DNA of 11,668 nucleotides from UBA922 sp035438805. Its GTDB lineage: Bacteria; Patescibacteriota; Patescibacteriia; Magasanikbacterales; UBA922. The notes below the pieces were generated by a model. It was not told where the DNA came from. It ran no database searches and saw only the letters and a list, made by a program, of their open reading frames with translations. Within the stretch, counting starts at the first letter, position 1. Each line of letters begins with the position of its first letter. Shown here piece by piece: positions 1 to 6,918 of this stretch. The translations under genes and the position numbers were made by a program. The stretch spans positions 1 through 11,668 of the forward strand of contig DAORJA010000032.1 in assembly GCA_035438805.1 (NCBI GenBank), in the 5' to 3' direction.

Positions 1-1698
1 TGTAGGATCGATAATCGCATGCACTACATGCGGAGCATACAGTGTGCCTTTATTTGCAATAACTGAAGTCATTGATGCGATTTGCAACGGTGTAGTCAAA
101 AAATCTCCTTGTCCAATTGAATAGTTGTAGGTATCACCCACATACCATTGCTCACCTTTTGTTTTTTTCTTCCATTCAGGGTTTGGCAAAAATCCGTCGT
201 ATTCCCCTGGAATATCAATGCCTAGTTTTTGTCCAAATCCATATTTTTTTAAATATTGATTAATTCGCTCAACACCCAGTCCTTTAAAATCTTCATACCC
301 CCCGCCGATATAATAATAAAATGTATTGACTGACCAGGAGATGGATTTCCGCACGTCTGTCTGCCCATGGGCTACACGACTCCAATCTGGAAAAAACCAT
401 GGGCCAACCTGAATGCCTCCTGTACTTAATATCTTTGTCTGTGGCGTGATTACACCTTCTTGGAGAGCAGCTGAAGCCATGGCAGGCTTAATTACTGAAC
501 CAGAGGGGTAGGTCCCACTAATCGCACGGTTAAAGAGCGGATGGTCAGGATCGTCTAAATATTTTTGGTATGTTTCTTTATCGATTCCTCCAGAAAAATC
601 ATTGTTATCAAATCCCGGGACACTGACGAGCGCCAAAATTTCTCCATTTTGAGGATTCATAGCAATTCCTGATGCGCGCGCTTTTCCATTTTTTGCAAGC
701 CATTCGGTAAGCAAACGCTCCATCTCTTGTTGCATTTTATAATCAATGGAGAGCTTCAGATGGCTACCTGAAACCGGATCAACCGTCGCAATAACAGATT
801 GCTCAGCTCCCCGAGAATTTACTTCAATTCTTTTTTCACCGTATATGCCACGCATGTATTCCTCATATGATTGTTCTACGCCTGTTTTCCCAATTGAATC
901 AGAAGGAAGGTATCCTTTTTCATAATATTCTTCAAGCTCATCAGGGGATAATTTACCAATATACCCAAGTATGTGTGATAGTGAGTTGGGATTTTTGGTG
1001 GATGTGGTAACAGTTGCTTCTTCTGTGAGTGGAGCCGAACCATTTTTTACTGCATCCTCAGGATTTTTTGTAAGGTATAATCTTTTACTGCCACGCTGAA
1101 TAGTGATTCCGGGCAACTGATCCGAAATAATCAAAATTTTTAGAGCCTGATCATAGGGAATGTCTTCGATAATTACGATTGATTCATGTCTGTATTCGCG
1201 ATATTTTTCAAGCATTTCCTGGATTTCTTTTGGATCAGTCTCAGTAATTTCTGCGAGCTTATTGATAACTTCTGTAATCCCCCGTTCATCCCGGAGCAAA
1301 TCCTGAGGGATTATTGCAAGCGAAAAATTTGGGATATTTTGAGTAAGCTGCACACCATTCCGATCATAGACCAACCCACGTTCTGCGGGCACTGGAATGA
1401 TGCGTTGTCTATTGCCCTCAGCTTTGACCATATATTCATCCCCTTCAAGAATCTGAATGAATACGAGTCGCATAACCATAGAAAGCAGTGCAATGGTAAT
1501 AACTACCAAAAAAGAGAACATTTTTCGATCAGAAAAACTAGTACCTATATGCGAGGTGCCCGAATACAAAATATCTTCACTTTGAGAGATACTTTTAGGA
1601 GTAAAGGAGTCTTCAATCCAGGCAAAACGATATTTTCCTTGCATTTTACCTTTTTCCAATCCTTTTCCTGGTAGTTTTATAAACGGATCGAAGTCCAT
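1..1698 (-). CDS. mrdA: Penicillin-binding protein 2 (peptidoglycan D,D-transpeptidase), C-terminus cut by the window edge
   Basis: This is the class B penicillin-binding protein that cross-links peptidoglycan during cylindrical growth, working with the MreBCD scaffold. The 566 visible residues have a cytoplasmic N-terminal stretch, one membrane helix (about 61-83), the RGLVYDRNG motif after residue 106 that opens the dimerisation domain, and a transpeptidase domain from about 330. The active-site SVIK motif is S401-K404 after TYPSG, and the SVN motif is 456-458. SIGQGDFLTTPLQ, typical of PBP2 and FtsI, starts at 527. The third motif, KTG, should lie past the left edge. The gene begins 9 bases after mreD ends, the classic mreBCD-mrdA order. 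The ATG at 1696-1698 gives a cytoplasmic tail of nearly 60 residues. An internal ATG at 1642-1644 has AAAGG four bases upstream and is a real alternative. FtsI/PBP3 is less likely given the mre context. Confidence 0.93.
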   Translation of the reverse strand, partial: MDFDPFIKLPGKGLEKGKMQGKYRFAWIEDSFTPKSISQSEDILYSGTSHIGTSFSDRKMFSFLVVITIALLSMVMRLVFIQILEGDEYMVKAEGNRQRIIPVPAERGLVYDRNGVQLTQNIPNFSLAIIPQDLLRDERGITEVINKLAEITETDPKEIQEMLEKYREYRHESIVIIEDIPYDQALKILIISDQLPGITIQRGSKRLYLTKNPEDAVKNGSAPLTEEATVTTSTKNPNSLSHILGYIGKLSPDELEEYYEKGYLPSDSIGKTGVEQSYEEYMRGIYGEKRIEVNSRGAEQSVIATVDPVSGSHLKLSIDYKMQQEMERLLTEWLAKNGKARASGIAMNPQNGEILALVSVPGFDNNDFSGGIDKETYQKYLDDPDHPLFNRAISGTYPSGSVIKPAMASAALQEGVITPQTKILSTGGIQVGPWFFPDWSRVAHGQTDVRKSISWSVNTFYYYIGGGYEDFKGLGVERINQYLKKYGFGQKLGIDIPGEYDGFLPNPEWKKKTKGEQWYVGDTYNYSIGQGDFLTTPLQIASMTSVIANKGTLYAPHVVHAIIDPT

Positions 1699-1707
1699 TG
1701 AGAGTAT

Positions 1708-2259
1708 TTATGAATATTTAATTTTCTCCCTTGTAAACATATTACCTATTTTGATAAACACTGCATAGAGCGGGATAGCAAGAAAGGCTGTACAAAGCAT
1801 TTCTATACCGAATTGTTTCATGAGTCCAGTCGAAAATATGAACCCATTTTCAAGGAGGAGTCCTGAGAATAAAATTCCTATGCAATAGAGCGCTCTAAAA
1901 ACAAACATTCCAAACAGTGTGAGAATGCCTGCAATCCAGATTGAAAGATTCGTAAACACACTTTCAAAAAACCAGAATATCCCAAGGATAGTAAATACTC
2001 CTGCAAAAAGTTCGATTCCGAAATGCTGTGACGTGAGAATGTCTTCAATAAGATATACACCGAATGCAAACCAGACCACTCCTCCATCTGCTCCACGCAT
2101 GATTGCAATCACAAAAAAAAGCATGAGAATGTCTATGTATGTAAACACTGTCGGCAATAGATTGTTGAGCATTAGTTTTGAAAAGGCGAGACCAAGAATA
2201 CCAAGTGTATAAAGTACTGCCGGGATTATTTTTTTTAGTATTTTACTGTGCTGTGACAT
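1708..2259 (-). CDS. mreD: Rod shape-determining membrane protein MreD
   Basis: This integral membrane partner of MreC and MreB in the elongasome has 183 residues, within the usual range of about 160-190. Hydrophobic segments at roughly 11-30, 38-54, 59-73, 80-98, 106-131 and 150-172 fit five or six membrane helices. The stretch VYLIEDILTSQHFGIELFAG (68-87) resembles the MreD pattern of an acidic residue in a Gly-rich intramembrane loop. MreD sequences diverge strongly, so the call rests as much on position between mreC and mrdA as on sequence. Its first 17 bases overlap the end of mreC in another frame, and no Shine-Dalgarno is visible, so translation is probably coupled to mreC. The short C-terminal tail TREKIKYS is basic, as expected for a cytoplasmic end. 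Confidence 0.88.
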   Translation of the reverse strand: MSQHSKILKKIIPAVLYTLGILGLAFSKLMLNNLLPTVFTYIDILMLFFVIAIMRGADGGVVWFAFGVYLIEDILTSQHFGIELFAGVFTILGIFWFFESVFTNLSIWIAGILTLFGMFVFRALYCIGILFSGLLLENGFIFSTGLMKQFGIEMLCTAFLAIPLYAVFIKIGNMFTREKIKYS

Positions 2260-3049
2260 AGGTCGAGGTGGTAATTACCACTGATACCATAGTGAGGTAT
2301 GATAAATCAGCAAGAGGATCAAGAATCGCTTGCTGAAACGGTTCGAGTGGTTGTTTTTCAACAAACTCTACCCTTCCTATGGTAAACCCACGTGGCATGT
2401 TTTCAGTAAGTCCTGAGGTAACTACAATGTCCCCTGGAGAAACTACTTCATTTTGCGGAATAAAGTTCATCTGTACTCCAATATCGTACCCTCCTTCTAC
2501 CAATCCGATCGTATGATCTTTGTTTAGAAGTGTTGCGCCTACCCTACTCTGATTATCATTAATCAGACGCACATAGGACATATGATCAAATGTTTCAATG
2601 ACAGTCCCTACAAGCACCCCTTCTCCTACGATTACTGGATTTGTAGGAATTACTCCATCTTTTTTCCCACGATTAATGGTGATAACTGTGCTTAGCGGAT
2701 CAACTGTTCTTCCGATCACTTCTGCTCCTATATGAATTAAGTCATTTTTAGAAAAAAAATCTAACTGTTTTCGTAGTTCTTCGTTTTCTTCTTTGATTAA
2801 CACATTCTCAGCTGTCTCAATATTGCACACCGCCTGAATCAATTCAGGATCAAACGTGTCATTTAATCTTTGATTAATGGAATTAGCACCATTATTTCCA
2901 ACCTCGCTTTGGTAGGCAAACTGGGCTCCATTAAAAAACACATTCACCATCATGTTTTCAATAGGCCGAAGTATCCCCACGAGCTGCAGTACGATTACCA
3001 GTACAATCACAATACCGATTCCAATCATTGTCTGGTATCTACGTTTCAT
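2243..3049 (-). CDS. mreC: Rod shape-determining protein MreC
   Basis: MreC is a bitopic scaffold that links the cytoplasmic MreB filament to periplasmic cell-wall synthases, including PBP2. The 268-residue protein has a short basic N-terminus (MKRRYQ), one membrane helix at about 9-28, a short helical or coiled-coil stretch at about 80-100 (EEENEELRK-like), then the beta-rich periplasmic domain at about 103-258. Family-typical segments are TINRGKKDGV (124-133), VTSGLTENMPRGFTIGRV (210-227) and DPLADLSYLTMVSVV (244-258). The length is normal for bacterial MreC. It starts 12 bases after mreB ends and overlaps mreD by 17 bases. No Shine-Dalgarno is seen before the ATG. The C-terminus ends soon after the second beta-barrel, so the Pro-rich tail of some MreC proteins is absent. 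Confidence 0.95.
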   Translation of the reverse strand: MKRRYQTMIGIGIVIVLVIVLQLVGILRPIENMMVNVFFNGAQFAYQSEVGNNGANSINQRLNDTFDPELIQAVCNIETAENVLIKEENEELRKQLDFFSKNDLIHIGAEVIGRTVDPLSTVITINRGKKDGVIPTNPVIVGEGVLVGTVIETFDHMSYVRLINDNQSRVGATLLNKDHTIGLVEGGYDIGVQMNFIPQNEVVSPGDIVVTSGLTENMPRGFTIGRVEFVEKQPLEPFQQAILDPLADLSYLTMVSVVITTSTYVTAQ

Positions 3050-3061
3050 AATAGTTTATTA

Positions 3062-4105
3062 TTACACTTCACGTGCCGAAGGAAGAACTACTTGTTTTAA
3101 AAGCTCCTCATCTTCAAGCAATACTCCAGCTCCACGCACGACTGAGGTCAAAGGATCATCTGCTACTCGCACAGGAATCTCAGCAGCACGGCCAATAACC
3201 ACATCAAGCCCTTCGAGAAGTGCTCCTCCTCCGACAAGAAGAATTCCGCGCTCATGTATGTCTGCAGTAAGTTCTGGAGGAGTTACTTCGAGCGTCATTT
3301 TGATATGATCAACGATTGTTTTTACACTTCTGCTAAGCGCTTGGCGAATATGCTCATCTGAAATCATAATTTCTTTTGGCAATCCAGTCACTGAATCACG
3401 TCCACGCATAGGAAACTCTACTCGTTCTTTTCGAGGTAATGCTGACCCTGCTTTTATTTTTATTTCTTCTGCGTGTGCTTCACCCACAAGAAGCTTAAAC
3501 ACTTCACGAGCATACTGTATGATGTTTTTATTCATTTCGTCTCCTGCAATTTTCGTAGATTTCCAGGTTACGACTCCACTGAGAGAAATTACTGCTATCT
3601 CAGTGTTGCCTCCACCAATGTCTACAATCATATTTCCTACTGGCTCACGCACCGGCATGCGAGAACCGATTGCGGCTGCCATTGGCTCCTGCACAATAAA
3701 TACTTCCTTTGCTCCTGCAGCGAGTGTTGCGTCTTCCACTGCTTTGATTTCTACCTCAGTCACATCAAGGGGAACTGCAATAACTACACGAGGACGTGTA
3801 GCAAATGCAAAAGCTGATTTCGTAACTTTTTCAATAAAAAACTTAAGCATCTTTTCAGTCACTTCGTAGTCGGATATCACTCCCCCGCTGAGTGGTCGAG
3901 TAACCTCAATATGCGGTGGAGTTTTGCCGAGCATTTCTTTTGCTTCGTGGCCTACTGCGAGAATCTGTTCGGTCTTGGTGTTTATTGCAACTACTGAAGG
4001 CTCGTTTATGACAATACCGTGTTCAGGACTATACACGAGTGTATTTGCTGTTCCAAGATCTATCGCAAGACTACGGCTCTTTGTTTGAAACCATGAGAAT
4101 TTCAT
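3062..4105 (-). CDS. mreB: Rod shape-determining actin homologue MreB
   Basis: MreB is an ATP-dependent actin-like protein that forms membrane-bound filaments and guides lateral wall synthesis. At 347 residues it has the typical full length. Visible actin-fold motifs are phosphate-1 AIDLGTANTLVY (14-25), the connecting segment IVQEPMAAAIG with the catalytic-type Glu at 140, phosphate-2 IVDIGGGNTEIAVIS (160-174), and the adenosine motif GILLVGGGALLEGLD (287-301). The N-terminal MKFSWFQTK may serve as a membrane-contact peptide, since it carries hydrophobic and basic residues. A weak GAAGAG lies a few bases before the ATG. The gene sits 12 bases after proS and 12 bases before mreC, inside one co-directional cluster. 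FtsA or DnaK paralogues are excluded by length and motif spacing. Confidence 0.98.
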   Translation of the reverse strand: MKFSWFQTKSRSLAIDLGTANTLVYSPEHGIVINEPSVVAINTKTEQILAVGHEAKEMLGKTPPHIEVTRPLSGGVISDYEVTEKMLKFFIEKVTKSAFAFATRPRVVIAVPLDVTEVEIKAVEDATLAAGAKEVFIVQEPMAAAIGSRMPVREPVGNMIVDIGGGNTEIAVISLSGVVTWKSTKIAGDEMNKNIIQYAREVFKLLVGEAHAEEIKIKAGSALPRKERVEFPMRGRDSVTGLPKEIMISDEHIRQALSRSVKTIVDHIKMTLEVTPPELTADIHERGILLVGGGALLEGLDVVIGRAAEIPVRVADDPLTSVVRGAGVLLEDEELLKQVVLPSAREV

Positions 4106-4117
4106 ATCGCTCTTCGT

Positions 4118-5359
4118 TTACTTTGAGATAAGCTCATCAATCGTGAGTATTGTTGCGTCAGCCTCACCTCTTTTTTTGTATTCAACACTTTTGTTTGCAA
4201 GTGTTTTTGGACTTACTACTACTCGCACAGGAATTCCAATAAGATCACTGTCTGCGAATTTTTCTCCAGCTCGCGCTTCACGATCATCGTAGAGTACCTC
4301 TACACCTTTTTTCACTAACGCTGCGTAAATATCATTACACGTTTGCACATCTGCAGGTTCACGGCACAGTGACACCAAATGAATTTGGTATGGAGCAATT
4401 GATTCTGGCCACAAAATTCCTTTTTCATCATTACATAATTCGACTACTGTTCCCATTAACCGGCCAAGCCCAATACCGTAACTTCCCATTATAACTGAAT
4501 GAGACTTTCCATCCTCGCCTGCAAATGAAAGACTAAGCGGTTCTGAAAATTTTGTTCCCAAACTAAAGATATTACCAACCTCCACAGCTTTTTCAACTTT
4601 TAGATCGGCTTTTGTGAGGTTGAGGTCAGTCAACACCTCATCAGTATACACTTCTTTATTAATCGCCAACTTCTTTTTATCATCTACATAAATTTCATCT
4701 TCCCCAGCATCTGTCAGTGTCTGGAATTCATGAGAATACTTTGAGAAACTTCCACCCGACGCAAATGTTACATATGTTTTTTCGCCAATTCCTACACGTG
4801 CAAAAATCCGATTATACGATTCTTTCACCTGTTCATAGAAGGCATCATGCTCTTCCTGTGTTTTTGAAAATGAATAAAGATCTTTCATGACAAATTCGCG
4901 TCCTCGCATAATACCACTCTTTGATCGAAGCTCATTTCTAAACTTGGTTTGAAATTGGTATGCTGAACAAGGTAAATCTTTGTATGACGCAATAAAGCTC
5001 GTCATGAGCGCTGTCAGAGGTTCTTCATGAGTAAATGCCAATCCGAGTTCGGTATCATTTTTTAATTTAGTTTTAAACCAATTGTCCACCACCTCATCAC
5101 TCCATCTAGCAGTTTTTTCCCAATTGGTTTTTTCCTGAAGCGCTGCTAAAGAAACTTCCTGACCACCAATACTATCCATTTCTTCTCTAATAATCTGCTC
5201 AATTTTCTTCAAAACTTTAAGCCCTAATGGCAACAGCGAATATACTCCAGCCATTTCTTTGTGGATGAATCCTGCACGGATCAAGAGCTGCGCATTTTTT
5301 GACACTTCATCTCCTGGCGCTTCTTTTCTTGTTTTGGTAAATAATTGTGATTGTCTCAT
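4118..5359 (-). CDS. proS: Prolyl-tRNA synthetase, short form lacking the INS editing domain
   Basis: This cytoplasmic class IIa enzyme charges tRNA-Pro with proline using ATP. In order: motif 1 region GVYSLLPLGLKVLKKIEQII (38-57); motif 2 KFRNELRSKSGIMRGREFVMK (139-159, with R141 and E143); motif 3 GSYGIGLGRLMGTVVE (292-307); and the C-terminal anticodon-binding domain (about 320-413) starting WPESIAPYQIHLVSL. Typical bacterial ProRS is about 570 residues because an editing domain of about 180 residues (INS) sits between motifs 2 and 3. Only about 130 residues separate them here, and no INS is recognisable. The conserved VGNIFSLGTKFSEPL segment (261-275) is kept. No frameshift or stop suggests decay, so this is a naturally compact enzyme. 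The gene follows the 134-residue membrane gene by 6 bases and precedes mreB by 12. Confidence 0.96.
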   Translation of the reverse strand: MRQSQLFTKTRKEAPGDEVSKNAQLLIRAGFIHKEMAGVYSLLPLGLKVLKKIEQIIREEMDSIGGQEVSLAALQEKTNWEKTARWSDEVVDNWFKTKLKNDTELGLAFTHEEPLTALMTSFIASYKDLPCSAYQFQTKFRNELRSKSGIMRGREFVMKDLYSFSKTQEEHDAFYEQVKESYNRIFARVGIGEKTYVTFASGGSFSKYSHEFQTLTDAGEDEIYVDDKKKLAINKEVYTDEVLTDLNLTKADLKVEKAVEVGNIFSLGTKFSEPLSLSFAGEDGKSHSVIMGSYGIGLGRLMGTVVELCNDEKGILWPESIAPYQIHLVSLCREPADVQTCNDIYAALVKKGVEVLYDDREARAGEKFADSDLIGIPVRVVVSPKTLANKSVEYKKRGEADATILTIDELISK

Positions 5360-5365
5360 AATGTA

Positions 5366-5770
5366 TTAGTGTTGAGTGAGATGTTTCTTGGTAAAGTTAG
5401 TAAGTGATAAATCAAATGAAACAATCACCATGCAGATGGTGCCGAATATTAGTGTGTTAAAAAGACTGAGTACTGAAAGTGATTGCAAATATAATCCAAC
5501 TAGCGCAAGCAAGCTCAATACCACTGCGGTTCTAAAGCTCATGCGCACATGGCGGAATAATGGCATTTCACGTCCTCCAAACAATCGGTAAATACCGAAA
5601 ATCAACAGTGAAATAGTGCCGATGAGAGCAAACAATAGACTTATATAAAAAAAGGCAAAGCCCATGACACCTGTCTCAAACGGATCAATATTAATAATGA
5701 CAAAAATCCAGGCTGCCCAGCAGAGTACAGTTGAGAAAATCATGGTTGCTAAGTACTGTCGTAAGTTCAT
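5366..5770 (-). CDS. Conserved-looking four-helix membrane protein of unknown function
   Basis: I do not recognise a named family. The 134-residue product is mostly hydrophobic, with four likely membrane helices at about 8-27, 37-60, 82-100 and 102-120, and a basic loop YRLFGGREMPLFRHVRMSFR (61-80) between helices 2 and 3. There are no catalytic motifs, metal-ligand clusters or signal peptide. It is the first gene after the candidate promoter at 5796-5824 and ends 6 bases before proS, so it is probably the leading gene of the proS-mreBCD-mrdA unit. A Met at residue 10 is an alternative start. Neither start has a Shine-Dalgarno. The cell-shape context makes an envelope role plausible, but that is guilt by association only. 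Confidence 0.8.
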   Translation of the reverse strand: MNLRQYLATMIFSTVLCWAAWIFVIINIDPFETGVMGFAFFYISLLFALIGTISLLIFGIYRLFGGREMPLFRHVRMSFRTAVVLSLLALVGLYLQSLSVLSLFNTLIFGTICMVIVSFDLSLTNFTKKHLTQH

Positions 5771-5795
5771 AACTATGTAGGATGAATACCCTCAT

Positions 5796-5824
5796 AGGTT
5801 ACCATAACTTTTTTTACTATGCAA
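5796..5824 (-). promoter_or_regulatory. Candidate sigma70-type promoter for the membrane gene-proS-mreBCD-mrdA unit
   Basis: On the minus strand TTGCAT (5819-5824) and TAACCT (5796-5801) are separated by exactly 17 bases, and TG sits one base before the -10 (TGG-TAACCT), an extended -10 arrangement. Transcription would start near 5789, about 20 bases before the ATG at 5770. The match is moderate (-35 four of six, -10 four of six), but the position at the head of the gene cluster supports it. There is no clear terminator between it and the upstream gene. Confidence 0.5.
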
Positions 5825-5866
5825 CAGCACAAATATTCAAAATTTTGCCTCAGATTAGCTAAATTT

Positions 5867-6556
5867 TTACTTTATGAGATAGTACAGGACTGCAATAATT
5901 GAGAGATGAAGCGGATAATAAATATAAAAAACATACTTCAACCGTCTTCCTGATATGCCATGATATAATGAAATAGGGATTAATGCTGCGAGTGAGCATA
6001 GTTGCTGCAATCCTCTGTATACAATTTCCCCATTATTTTGGATCGTAGCAAAAAAAGAATAAAAAAATACATACCCGATCGTTGCAATAGTAAATAACAA
6101 CACTCTTTTTGGTATATTTTGGAATGTAGTATGAAACAGCAGGACAATAGTTACCCCGTACCACCCATAGCTCACATTACACACGGTACCGAGACATATG
6201 AGTATTACCAATACAATATTTCGAATGTACTTTTCTTGTATACGATCATAGGCAATAATCGCACATAACCCCAGGAGAAGAGTAAATAGAATATTCAGCT
6301 CATACGGCGACCGACCGATCTGTATAAAAGCTAATGCATATGGAATTTGTGAAATAATTCCAACAGCTCCTAACCGTATACCATATTTGCTAATATCCTT
6401 TGATTCACGATACCCATTTGCCACACCCCATGCAAATATGGGAAATGCGATTCTACCCACCGTAGTCATCCAAACACTTTCGGGAAAGAAAAAACGACCG
6501 ATGTGATCGACCGTCATGGATACTAACGCAATTATTTTTAATACGAGCAGAGTCAT
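5867..6556 (-). CDS. TraX-like multipass membrane protein (putative acyltransferase fold)
   Basis: The 229-residue product resembles the TraX family (Pfam PF05857), whose founding member N-acetylates F pilin in enterobacteria; chromosomal relatives are mostly uncharacterised. It has about seven hydrophobic segments. The family-like N-terminal pattern is LKIIALVSMTVDHIGRFFFP (6-25) with the Asp17-His18 pair, then VGRIAFPIFAWGVANGYR (33-50). The C-terminal FYIYYPLHLSIIAVLYYL (210-227) matches the YPLHL ending common in membrane acyltransferases. The start codon lies 3 bases after the dciA stop, so the two genes are cotranscribed and probably translationally coupled; AAGG abuts the ATG almost without spacing. 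No conjugation gene is near, so I infer envelope or pilin modification only tentatively and give no gene symbol. Confidence 0.78.
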   Translation of the reverse strand: MTLLVLKIIALVSMTVDHIGRFFFPESVWMTTVGRIAFPIFAWGVANGYRESKDISKYGIRLGAVGIISQIPYALAFIQIGRSPYELNILFTLLLGLCAIIAYDRIQEKYIRNIVLVILICLGTVCNVSYGWYGVTIVLLFHTTFQNIPKRVLLFTIATIGYVFFYSFFATIQNNGEIVYRGLQQLCSLAALIPISLYHGISGRRLKYVFYIYYPLHLSIIAVLYYLIK

Positions 6557-6559
6557 ACC

Positions 6560-6859
6560 TTAGGCAAGATATCGCACTCGATCTACTTCTGACTTACCTA
6601 TTTTTTCGTTTATTTTTGCAACAATTTCGAGCTGACGGAGACGAATCTCTTGCGCTACCACAGACGTAGCACAGCTTACGGTAAGTGTTCTATTCTTCAA
6701 AAACAGTGGCCGTACATGAGCCCCAATCTCTGCTCCCAGTAATCCCTCGATAACTTCTTTTGCCACTTCAACCACATTTGATGTTTCAATCTGACGCTTA
6801 AGCGTACTGTTTCCGGTTAACTTTGAAAGTATTGTGTCGCCCAAAGGGGTGAATGGCAT
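6560..6859 (-). CDS. dciA: DciA/DUF721 domain protein, minimal form
   Basis: DciA (DUF721) proteins interact with the replicative helicase DnaB and help load it in the many bacteria without DnaC or DnaI. The 99-residue protein shows the family pattern: a leading helix with LGDTILSKL (6-14), then RTLTVSCATSVVAQEIRLRQ (57-76), where the hydrophobic strand is followed by the typical AQE-L helix, then LEIVAKINEKIG (77-88) and the terminal strand VDRVRYLA. It consists of little more than the KH-like core and lacks the long tails of many proteobacterial and actinobacterial DciA proteins. It leads a two-gene unit with the TraX-like gene 3 bases downstream, and has its own promoter and a palindrome directly before the ATG. 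An unrelated small RNA-binding KH protein is possible but less likely. Confidence 0.75.
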   Translation of the reverse strand: MPFTPLGDTILSKLTGNSTLKRQIETSNVVEVAKEVIEGLLGAEIGAHVRPLFLKNRTLTVSCATSVVAQEIRLRQLEIVAKINEKIGKSEVDRVRYLA

Positions 6860-6862
6860 AGT

Positions 6863-6875
6863 TTGTAATTTACAA
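6863..6875. promoter_or_regulatory. Perfect 13-base palindrome TTGTAATTTACAA between promoter and dciA start
   Basis: TTGTAA and TTACAA are exact inverted copies around a single central base. The element lies downstream of the -10 box at about the predicted transcription start and ends 3 bases before the dciA ATG. It could be a repressor site or a weak RNA hairpin in the very short leader. It is AT-rich and could occur by chance, so the regulatory role is inference. Confidence 0.35.
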
Positions 6876-6883
6876 CTAGTAAC

Positions 6884-6912
6884 ACTGTAGCATTAACCTG
6901 GGAAAGATACAA
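6884..6912 (-). promoter_or_regulatory. Extended -10 promoter for dciA and the TraX-like gene
   Basis: On the minus strand TTGTAT (6907-6912) and TACAGT (6884-6889) are separated by 17 bases, and TGC directly precedes the -10, giving an extended -10 motif. Transcription would start near 6877, leaving a leader of fewer than 20 bases with no Shine-Dalgarno. The promoter occupies the short gap after the helicase-nuclease gene, making dciA at least partly independent of it. Confidence 0.6.
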
Positions 6913-6918
6913 GAAAAA

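Noticed and set aside
1186..1674. Plus-strand open frame of 162 codons
   Set aside because: It lies wholly antisense to the mrdA N-terminal region, whose membrane helix and RGLVYDRNG motif are clearly coding; the plus-strand translation has no domain features.
3473..3869. Two overlapping plus-strand open frames
   Set aside because: They are antisense to the conserved middle of mreB and read as low-information Cys/His- or Thr/Ser-rich strings.
5839..5867. AAAATTT / AAATTTT inverted repeat as a terminator for the TraX-like gene
   Set aside because: The stem is only A-T pairs, with no GC-rich core and no following T-run in the required direction.
5867..6556. Conjugative element suggested by the TraX-like gene
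   Set aside because: There is no relaxase, mating-pair or coupling protein gene in the window; TraX relatives are also found on chromosomes.
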